Positions 54,196-64,000 of a stretch of DNA of 64,000 nt are shown here, in pieces (positions within the stretch are counted from its first letter, which is position 1; the number at the start of each line of letters is the position of its first letter). Both the position numbers and the translations under genes were made by a program. The stretch is from Lysobacteraceae bacterium P. GTDB taxonomy: Bacteria; Pseudomonadota; Gammaproteobacteria; Xanthomonadales; Xanthomonadaceae. The stretch spans positions 1-64,000 of the forward strand of contig SCOX01000003.1 of NCBI GenBank assembly GCA_005503055.1, in the 5' to 3' direction. Under the pieces are notes generated by a model. It was not told the origin of the DNA, ran no database searches, and was given only the letters and a program-made list of their open reading frames with translations.

Positions 54196-55026
54196 TTACG
54201 GCGCCTGCGTCGGCAATGCGTCGAGCTGCGCGCTGGCGAACTCGCCCGAGGGGTCGTCGATCAACGGCGGATTGAGGCGGATGCGCCGCAGCGTCTGCGC
54301 CAGCCCCCCACGCTTCAACACGCCAAACACGACGTGGCTGGTGATACGCGAGAAATCGCGCAGCGGCTTGAAATGGCTGGGGCGGAACTGCTCGTCGCTG
54401 TTTACGCACTTGTAGCGCGACTCGATCGGCACCGACACGCAGCGCGTTCCCAGCTGCTGCGCGGCGGAAATCAGCAGCTGCGCTTCGAACACGAAGTCCT
54501 CGCCGGGGATGTCCGTCAACGCCGCAACGGCGGCGGGGTAAAGGCGCTGGCCGCTCTGGCTGTCGGCGAGCTGGTACCCCGTGCCCCAGGCGATGCCCCA
54601 GTCGGCGAACTCGTTCGCCAGTCGCCGATAGATCGGCTGCTGCGAACGCCGGCGCATGCGCGCGCCGATCACGATATGGCCCGGATACCGGTTCGCCGCC
54701 GCGAGCATGCGCGGGATGTCGGCCGGCCGGTGCTGGCCGTCGCCGTCCATGCTGACGACGGCGCGCGCGCCCATCGCCAACGCGTGAGCGAAGCCATCGC
54801 GCAGGCTCGCGCCCTTGCCCATGCGCGTCTCGTGGCGCAGCACAGTGGCGGAAAGGTCGGCGATGCGCTCGGCGGTGCCGTCGTCGGAGCCGTCGTCCAC
54901 GACGATCACGCGGGGGCATTCGGCCAGTGCGCCGACGACCACATCGCGGATGCGCAGCGCTTCGTTGAGCGCAGGAATCACCACGACCAGGTCGTCGCGG
55001 CTCAGGTGCGGGCTGTAGTGGGTCAT
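54196..55026 (-). CDS. Family 2 glycosyltransferase of the pigment cluster
   Basis: A 276-residue GT-A enzyme. Motifs: VVVIPALNEALRIRDVVVGAL, VIVVDDGSDDGTAERIA, MGKGASLRDGFAHALA and AVVSMDGDGQHRPADIPRML with the DxD block. The acceptor half has SGQRLYPAAVAAL and IESRYKCVNSDEQFRPSHF. It is the DPM1/DPG-synthase-like type. It may add a sugar to the pigment head group or its carrier lipid. It overlaps the KS partner gene by 4 nt, so it belongs to the minus arm of the cluster. Confidence 0.87.
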   Translation of the reverse strand: MTHYSPHLSRDDLVVVIPALNEALRIRDVVVGALAECPRVIVVDDGSDDGTAERIADLSATVLRHETRMGKGASLRDGFAHALAMGARAVVSMDGDGQHRPADIPRMLAAANRYPGHIVIGARMRRRSQQPIYRRLANEFADWGIAWGTGYQLADSQSGQRLYPAAVAALTDIPGEDFVFEAQLLISAAQQLGTRCVSVPIESRYKCVNSDEQFRPSHFKPLRDFSRITSHVVFGVLKRGGLAQTLRRIRLNPPLIDDPSGEFASAQLDALPTQAP

Positions 55027-55817
55027 TGGGTCACCTCCACGAACAGATCGTGCGCGGGACCGGCGGTCAGCACCGCCGAACCTTCACCGCGCGCGAGGAC
55101 ATCGAACAACGGCAACATCGGCGCCATCGCGTTGCCGGCGGAAAAGCGCGCGAGCGGCCCGGACGAGGGCGCCTGCGATCCGGCGGGTACCAGACGCGCG
55201 CGCAGCAGCGGTCCGGCGCCGGTTCGCGCCAGCACCAGGGCGCCGCCGAGTTGACCTTCGCTGGGCGCCACGCCCGCCAGCGGGCCCACGGCCTGGCCGT
55301 CGTACGCCACCAGCAGCATCGCGTCGTGTCCGCTCGCCAGCTGCGCCATCGCCTCGATCAGGCCCTGCGCGAAGCTCGCCGTATGCGCGCTGATCGCGCT
55401 GGCCGGCTGCATCGCACCGGTGCCGATGGTCCAGTAGCCGGCCGCCGCGTTGTGCACGGAGTTATGGAAGCGCGTCGGCGACAGCGCGCGCGGATCCTGC
55501 GCCAGCGTCGCGCACATGTAGTCGGTGATCGCCAGCTCGCCGTGCGTGGACGTGAACACCGACGCCAGCGACGCCGGTTCGCGCGCGGCCGCTTCGCACG
55601 CGGCCGTCGCCACTTCCAGTGCGATGGCGACCGTCTCCGGCGCGCGGCGGCGTTCGTTCGCCGGCAGCACCTGCGGCGACGGCCGCGCCGGCGCGTCGCT
55701 GGGCAGCGCGCCGGTGCTGGCGTACTCGCGCGCCGCCGCCCATGAGGGTAGCCCGCGCGTCCAGAACCCGATTCCTTCCACGTATGCCATCAAGGCCGGC
55801 GCCTGCAACTCGCTCAT
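55023..55817 (-). CDS. Cys-less beta-ketoacyl synthase-like protein (chain-length-factor type)
   Basis: A 264-residue protein starting SELQAPALMAYVEGIGFWTRGLPSWAAAREYAS. It shows KS-like blocks: ASVFTSTHGELAITDYMCATLA, RFHNSVHNAAAGYWTIGTG and SAISAHTASFAQGLIEAMAQL. At the nucleophile position the Cys is absent (the aligned segment reads SAHTASF). It is shorter than a full KS (about 400). This is the ketoacyl-synt_2-like partner (COG-type APE KS-beta) which pairs with the active KS to set chain length. ATG 55817 overlaps the KS stop by 4 nt. Confidence 0.82.
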   Translation of the reverse strand: MSELQAPALMAYVEGIGFWTRGLPSWAAAREYASTGALPSDAPARPSPQVLPANERRRAPETVAIALEVATAACEAAAREPASLASVFTSTHGELAITDYMCATLAQDPRALSPTRFHNSVHNAAAGYWTIGTGAMQPASAISAHTASFAQGLIEAMAQLASGHDAMLLVAYDGQAVGPLAGVAPSEGQLGGALVLARTGAGPLLRARLVPAGSQAPSSGPLARFSAGNAMAPMLPLFDVLARGEGSAVLTAGPAHDLFVEVTQ

Positions 55818-56992
55818 GCGCGACCGAACACCAGCGAGCAGTTGTTGCCGCCGAAACCGAACGAGTTGTTCATCGCGTAGCGGATGTCGGCGCGTTGCGG
55901 GGCGAAGCGGATCTGCGGGCCGCAGGTGGGATCCGGCGCGGCGCTGTTGAGCGTGCCGGGCAGTTCGCCGCGTTCCAGCGCGATCAGGGCGATCACCGAC
56001 TCCACGATCCCGGCCGCGCCCAGCGTGTGGCCGGTCCAGCCCTTCGTCGAGCTGGCGTGCAGCGTCTCGGGGAACAGCGACGCCACTGCCGCGGCCTCGA
56101 TCGAATCGTTGGCCGGCGTGGCGGTGCCGTGCAGGTTCAGATAACCGACCTCGCTGGCATCGATGCCAGCGCGCACGAGCGCATCGCGCATCGCCAGCCG
56201 CGCGCCCAGTCCGTCCGGATGCGGCGACGACATGTGGTGCGCATCGCTGGATTCGCCATAGCCGCGCAGTTGCAAACCCGAGTCGCCCTCGCGCGCGCGC
56301 TCGAGCAGCGCGAAGCCGCCGGCTTCGCCGAGCGAAAGGCCATTTCGCGTGGCGTCGAACGGGCGGCACGGCTCGGTGGCGACCAGCTGCAGGGAATTGA
56401 AGCCGAACAGGACGCTGCCGCAGAGCGTGTCCACGCCGCCGACCAGGGCGGCGTCGGCCATGCCGCTGGCGATCAGTCGCGCCGCCTGCGCGAACACCTT
56501 GGCGCTCGACGAACACGCGGTCGCGACGGTGACGCACGGCCCACCCAGGCCGGTCGCGCGCTGCACGAACTCGCCCAGCGAGTGCGGTGTGTGCACGTGC
56601 GTGCGCACGAGCCGCTCCGGGAATTCGCCCGCTTCGAGGTTCGCGTAGGCCTCTTCGGTGCTGCCGATGCTGGAGGTGGACGTGCCGACGATCACCGCGA
56701 CGCGTTGCGCGCCAAAGCGTGCGACCGCTTCGTCGATCGCCTCGCGCAGGCCGTCGTGTTGCAGCGCGAGCCAGGCCAGGCGGTTGTTGCGCGAATCCAG
56801 CGTTTGCAGCGCTTCGGGCAGCACCACCTCTTCCAGTCCTTCGACGCGACCGATCCAGCATTCCAGCGGATCGGTGCCGAAGTCGTTCCTGCGCAGCCCG
56901 CTGCGACCTTCGCGCAAAGCCACGGAGAGCGCCTCCCGGCCCGGGCCGACGGCGCTGGTCGCGGTACAGGCGCGGATCGCCAGGGGCGCCAT
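55814..56992 (-). CDS. Beta-ketoacyl-ACP synthase of the pigment cluster
   Basis: A 392-residue KAS II-type enzyme. The catalytic triad is Cys160 in VATACSSS, His288 in NLHGTATPANDS and His322 in KGWTGHTLGAAG with Lys317. It condenses malonyl-ACP with the aryl-starter or growing polyene. I chose ATG 56992 (MAPLAIRACTATSAVGPG), which gives the family start; a GTG at 57028 is possible. It is the first gene of the minus arm; the gap to the peptidase gene at 57234 should hold its promoter. Confidence 0.92.
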   Translation of the reverse strand: MAPLAIRACTATSAVGPGREALSVALREGRSGLRRNDFGTDPLECWIGRVEGLEEVVLPEALQTLDSRNNRLAWLALQHDGLREAIDEAVARFGAQRVAVIVGTSTSSIGSTEEAYANLEAGEFPERLVRTHVHTPHSLGEFVQRATGLGGPCVTVATACSSSAKVFAQAARLIASGMADAALVGGVDTLCGSVLFGFNSLQLVATEPCRPFDATRNGLSLGEAGGFALLERAREGDSGLQLRGYGESSDAHHMSSPHPDGLGARLAMRDALVRAGIDASEVGYLNLHGTATPANDSIEAAAVASLFPETLHASSTKGWTGHTLGAAGIVESVIALIALERGELPGTLNSAAPDPTCGPQIRFAPQRADIRYAMNNSFGFGGNNCSLVFGRA

Positions 56993-57185
56993 CGGTTGCG
57001 CGGTGGACGGATGCAGCGTTGACGGCACAGAGGATTCCCGGTCGGCGTTCGCGAAAGTATAGCCAGCGGGGTGCGCGCGGCCCCGCGGCGCGGTCGTCGC
57101 GGGCTTGGCGTTCAGGGCGGACGGGGGAAAGGTAGGCGCTGCGTGAACGTCAGCAGGCCGCGAGCGGCGGCTTGCGGCGGCCCGA

Positions 57186-57210
57186 CCCCTCTCCGTGAGC
57201 GGGAGAGGGG
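57186..57210. terminator. CCCCTCTCC/GGAGAGGGG hairpin
   Basis: A 9-bp perfect stem with a 7-nt loop, 24 nt downstream of the peptidase stop (minus strand). It lacks a T-run; probable terminator or a dispersed repeat. The rest of the 56993-57233 gap shows no gene. Confidence 0.45.
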
Positions 57211-57233
57211 CCGTGTTGGCAACGGCAGCGGGC

Positions 57234-59060
57234 TTACTTCTTCCGCTGAGCCGGCACGAACTGCTCGCGCACGGCCTTGGCCAGCAGGTCCGGCGGCAGC
57301 AGGCCCTGGTCGAGCAGGAAGTTGTTGAACGCCAGGCGGTCGAACTTGTCACCCAGCGCGATCTCCGTCTCCATGCGCAGTTCCAGGATGCGGCTGTAGC
57401 CGTAAAAGTAGCTTCCCGCCTGGCCCGGTGCATTGAAGGTGTAGCGGTCCAGTTCCTGCTTGGTCATCGCCTCCGACAGGCCGACCTTGTCGCGCAGGAT
57501 GCGGCCGGCTTCCTCGCGGTCGATCAGGCCCAGATTGAGCATCGGATCTAGCATCGCGCGGGCGGCGCGCATCAGGCGGAACTGCAGCGCGATCAGCTGG
57601 CCGTCGAGTGGCTCGTACGGAACCATCTCGGCTTCGGCGTACAGCGCCCAGCCTTCGACGTTCACCGAGTTGAACGCGAACATCGTGCGCGCCAGCGAGA
57701 TGCCGCGCTCGACCATCGCGGTGAACTGCAGCTCGTGGCCGGGACGGCCCTCATGCGCGGACAGCGTCCAGCGCACCGCGTCGAAGTTGAAGTCGTCGTA
57801 TTCCAGCGCCTTGCCGTCGGCGGTGGGCACCGACACCGGCAGCACGAACTGGCCCTGCTGGCCGGTGTTTCCGATCAGCGGCGCCGGCAGGAAGTGCGGC
57901 GCCGGCTGCGCGGCCGACTCGGCCTCGCTGCCCAGACGCATCACCATCGGGCGCTGCGGCACATCGACGATGCGTTCCTTGCGGATGATCGGATCGATTT
58001 CGTCGATCACCGTGCGGTAGCGCGCCTCGAGCTGGTCGTTGGGCATGTTGCGCTGCTTGAGCGCGCGGATCACGGCCACGTAGTCGTGCGGGTCCGCGAC
58101 GGTCAGGTTGTTCGCCTTGGCCACCAGCGGCGCGAGCTGCTGCATCGCCGCGCGCGTTTCCATGAACTCGACCTGGGCGCGGCGGATCAGCAGCTTCGGA
58201 TCGATGTCGATGCCGTACTGCTTGAGGCTGTTGGCGTACAGCTCGGGCGGCAGCTTCGTGTCGGTGCGCGCGGTCGGCAGCACGTTGCTGCGCGCCCAGC
58301 TGCCGTAATCCTTGAGCTGGGTTTCCATCGCGGCCAGCGCGGCGTCGGCGCCTTCGATCTTGTACTTGGCGAACAGCTTGCGGATGCCGTCGATGTAGGT
58401 GTCGACGTTGCCCAGCGACTGCTCGACCTCGAGCTTGGTCGGGTGCACCAGCTTCGCGTCGGAGGCGCGCTCGGTGTAGCGCGCCTTGGCCTGCTCGGTC
58501 AGCGGCGTCTTCTCGGTGCCCTGACCGACGTAGTTCTTCAGGCGTTCGAGCGCGCGGGCGCGGCGTTCCGGCGGCGTCTGGTCGGACAGCAGGCCCTGCA
58601 GGCCGCTGAAGACGGTCTGCGGCACGTCGTTCCACGGCAGCATCAGGCGTTCGTTGAGCTCGCTGGTCTCGATGCTGTCGTCGGCGGCGCGGATCATGAT
58701 TTCCAGATCCTGGCGCACGTTCGGATCGCGCTCGGTGGCGAGCTTGGCCTTGAGTTCGTCGCGTGCCTTCGCGGTCGCGGCGCGGAAGCGCGCGGACACG
58801 TCGGGCTTGAGGTCGGCGACGCGGTCGTCGTAGCCGGGCACGCCGAAGAACGACATCTGCTCGGGCGCGAATTCAGCCTGCGACTTCAGCAGGACCTGCG
58901 CGTACTCGTTGCTCTTGGTGACCCATGCCGGCGAGGGCTTTACGGCCGCCGGCTTGGTCGCAGCGGACTTCGCTGCGGGCTGCGCCGACTGGGCCAGCAT
59001 CGGTGTGCCGGCGGCGAGGGTGAGGGACAGGGCGATCGCGAGGGTCAGCGGCTTGGTCAT
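57234..59060 (-). CDS. DUF885 family secreted peptidase-like protein 2
   Basis: About 608 residues from ATG 59060 (MTKPLTLAIALSLTLAAGTPMLA, signal peptide). It has the family HExxPGHxxQ motif as LSAHEGRPGHELQFTAMVERG, with FAFNSVNVEGWALYAEAEMVPYEP just after, the usual second block. A C-terminal segment (YTFNAPGQAGSYFYGYSRILELRMETE) follows. It is a diverged paralogue of the gene at 1363. Expected location is the periplasm; metal-dependent carboxypeptidase activity is inferred from family only. Confidence 0.87.
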   Translation of the reverse strand: MTKPLTLAIALSLTLAAGTPMLAQSAQPAAKSAATKPAAVKPSPAWVTKSNEYAQVLLKSQAEFAPEQMSFFGVPGYDDRVADLKPDVSARFRAATAKARDELKAKLATERDPNVRQDLEIMIRAADDSIETSELNERLMLPWNDVPQTVFSGLQGLLSDQTPPERRARALERLKNYVGQGTEKTPLTEQAKARYTERASDAKLVHPTKLEVEQSLGNVDTYIDGIRKLFAKYKIEGADAALAAMETQLKDYGSWARSNVLPTARTDTKLPPELYANSLKQYGIDIDPKLLIRRAQVEFMETRAAMQQLAPLVAKANNLTVADPHDYVAVIRALKQRNMPNDQLEARYRTVIDEIDPIIRKERIVDVPQRPMVMRLGSEAESAAQPAPHFLPAPLIGNTGQQGQFVLPVSVPTADGKALEYDDFNFDAVRWTLSAHEGRPGHELQFTAMVERGISLARTMFAFNSVNVEGWALYAEAEMVPYEPLDGQLIALQFRLMRAARAMLDPMLNLGLIDREEAGRILRDKVGLSEAMTKQELDRYTFNAPGQAGSYFYGYSRILELRMETEIALGDKFDRLAFNNFLLDQGLLPPDLLAKAVREQFVPAQRKK

Positions 59061-59163
59061 GGTTCCGGCGTCGGGTGGGTATGCCGGGAGCATGCGGGGT
59101 GGGAGGCCGCGGGGGCTATCCCTCGAAGGTCACGAAGCGCGAGCCGATGCCCTCATGCGCGCG

Positions 59164-59183
59164 CTCCCCTGCTTGCAGGGGAG
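59164..59183. terminator. CTCCCCTGC/GCAGGGGAG hairpin
   Basis: A 9-bp stem with a tight loop, followed by GGTTGGGGAGGGGGTG. It lies between the S9 peptidase stop at 59267 and the DUF885 start, 80 nt from the former. Part of the same G/C-rich hairpin family as those at 35601 and 57186. Confidence 0.4.
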
Positions 59184-59266
59184 GGTTGGGGAGGGGGTGC
59201 GAAGCCGCATCGCGACGAGCTCGGCGCAAGGCGCCTCACACCCCTCCGCCTTCAAGGAGCAAGCAG

Positions 59267-62953
<3,687 letters not shown>

Positions 62954-62990
62954 TTACCCTAGCCCACCGTTTCCGCAGGCCCGCCCCCGC

Positions 62991-63548
62991 ATGTCCGACC
63001 AGCGCAACGCTTCGCTCAATCCCCTGCCCGCCCTGATCTTCTCCTCGCGCTGGCTGCAGTTGCCGCTGTACCTGGGCCTGATCGTCGCGCAGGGCGTGTA
63101 CGTGGTGCTGTTCGTCAAGGAACTGTGGCACCTGATGCTGCACGCCACGGAGTGGACCGAGCAGCAGATCATGCTGATGGTGCTCGGCCTGATCGACGTG
63201 GTGATGATCTCCAACCTGCTGGTGATGGTGATCGTCGGCGGCTACGAGACCTTCGTCTCGCGCCTGCGTCTGGAAGGCCATCCGGACCAGCCCGAGTGGC
63301 TGAGCCACGTCAACGCCAGCGTGCTCAAGGTCAAGCTGGCGATGGCGATCATCGGCATTTCCTCGATCCACCTGCTCAAGACCTTCATCGCCATCGGCAA
63401 CCTCGGCGCCGCGGGTAGCACCTACACCGCCGAGGGCGTGATGTGGCAGACCATCATCCATTGCGTCTTCATCCTCTCGGCGATCGGCATCGCCTACACC
63501 GACCGCCTGATGGCGCTGGCCTCGGCAAAGCCGCACAAGGCGCACTGA
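62991..63548 (+). CDS. UPF0114 (YqhA) family membrane protein
   Basis: A 185-residue membrane protein with three or four helices: SSRWLQLPLYLGLIVAQGVYVVLF, IMLMVLGLIDVVMISNLLVMVIVGGYETF, LAMAIIGISSIHLLKTFIAI and IIHCVFILSAIGIAYTDRL. SRWLQLPLYLGL and SNLLVMVIVGGYETFVSRL are the family signature. ATG 62991 follows directly on the region after the minisatellite. The function of the family is unknown. Confidence 0.92.
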   Translation: MSDQRNASLNPLPALIFSSRWLQLPLYLGLIVAQGVYVVLFVKELWHLMLHATEWTEQQIMLMVLGLIDVVMISNLLVMVIVGGYETFVSRLRLEGHPDQPEWLSHVNASVLKVKLAMAIIGISSIHLLKTFIAIGNLGAAGSTYTAEGVMWQTIIHCVFILSAIGIAYTDRLMALASAKPHKAH

Positions 63549-63554
63549 GCCGCG

Positions 63555-64000
63555 TCAGGGCGCGCCCGGCCGCGAGGCGTCGCCTGCCATGATCGACCGA
63601 CGCAGCGCGGCCCCCGGTGCGGCGTCGCCGAAGGCCAGCGTGCCGTCGCGCTGCATGATCGACAGTTCGCGCCAGGTCGCATCCAGCGACGGGAACCGGC
63701 GCGAATCGAGGTAGCGCGCATAACCCGACGAAAACACGGTCGTGCCGGACAGGCGATCCAGTTCGGCGATGAACGCCGACGGCTCCACCTGGCCGGTGCC
63801 GCTCAGGCAGCATTGCGAGTACTGCGACAGGACGCGATCGAGGCTGCTGCGATGGTCGCGACGCAGCGCCACATCGGCCTGCAGCCAGAACGCCGCGCCG
63901 GCCCAATAGACGCGCATGGTGCCTTCATGTTCCCGGCTGAGCTCGACCAGCGGCCGCCCGCTGGATTCGCGCTGGCCGCGTCCGAATCCGGCGTCGAGCA
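63555..64000 (-). CDS. M61 family peptidase, C-terminal part (partial)
   Basis: About 148 codons at the window edge, reading on the minus strand through the end. It includes GFGRGQRESSGRPLVELSREHEGTMRVYWAGAAFWLQADVALR, the pattern after the catalytic helix of M61 glycyl aminopeptidases, and the tail FSSGYARYLDSRRFPSLDATWREL. The zinc motif lies upstream outside the window. Internal ATG 63917 is not the real start. It is convergent with UPF0114, 6 nt apart. Confidence 0.8.
   Translation of the reverse strand, partial: LDAGFGRGQRESSGRPLVELSREHEGTMRVYWAGAAFWLQADVALRRDHRSSLDRVLSQYSQCCLSGTGQVEPSAFIAELDRLSGTTVFSSGYARYLDSRRFPSLDATWRELSIMQRDGTLAFGDAAPGAALRRSIMAGDASRPGAP

Overview
The window looks like chromosomal DNA of a GC-rich gammaproteobacterium of the Xanthomonadaceae, most probably Lysobacter or a close relative. 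Evidence: the GC and codon bias, a xanthomonadin/aryl-polyene pigment cluster with a XanB2-type chorismatase and a halogenase-like flavoprotein, a TonB-dependent receptor end, coniferyl-aldehyde-type dehydrogenase, DUF885 and S9 peptidases, and intergenic 7-bp arrays of the CCCGAAT type. This placement is inference from gene content; no rRNA or tRNA gene is present to confirm it. I see no insertion sequence, prophage, CRISPR array or integrase, so this reads as core chromosome with local accessory features.

Layout. 0-8.6 kb: receptor tail, ribosomal proteins L33 and L28, a DUF2845 protein, a DUF885 peptidase, a heptamer repeat array, an orphan lipid-A-synthase N-terminal domain protein with a glycosyltransferase and a sugar epimerase, then the partition block parB-parA-rsmG (all minus strand). 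8.7-10.7 kb: a phosphopantetheinyl transferase and an AMP-ligase, divergently arranged, probably the detached activation pair of the pigment pathway. 10.8-13.8 kb: xth, threonine aldolase, cytochrome b561 and a DUF2541 protein. 14.3-19.7 kb: an envelope export module (AI-2E-type permease, NodT lipoprotein, HlyD adaptor, DUF2955 membrane protein, ion channel). 19.7-21.8 kb: aldehyde dehydrogenase and gamma carbonic anhydrase.

21.9-31.0 kb is a long plus-strand locus: three RDD membrane proteins, SpoIIM-like, DUF4129, DUF4350, MoxR ATPase, DUF2628, DUF58 and a TonB-C-like lipoprotein. Most genes overlap by 1-10 nt, so they are probably co-expressed. 31-35.6 kb: cysteine-cluster protein, aroE, PD40 protein, SDR, GNAT, hemB. 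35.6-41.3 kb: sulfate/thiosulfate importer cysAWT plus binding protein and an OprP-type porin. 41.6-43.7 kb: a secreted zinc protease translationally coupled to a small secreted partner.

44.4-57.0 kb is the pigment core. A minus-strand arm (xanB2, flavoprotein) diverges from a plus-strand arm (ACP, membrane protein, dehydratase, acyltransferase, LolA-like, MMPL exporter, second dehydratase, FabG-like reductase). After a lipoprotein gene, a convergent minus-strand arm holds the condensing enzyme, its Cys-less partner and a glycosyltransferase. Together these can make a hydroxybenzoate starter, load and extend it on the dedicated ACP, halogenate it, acylate it onto a carrier lipid and move it to the outer membrane. 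57.2-64 kb: three peptidases (DUF885, S9, partial M61), a glutathione transferase, a UPF0114 membrane protein and a striking 42-bp intergenic minisatellite.
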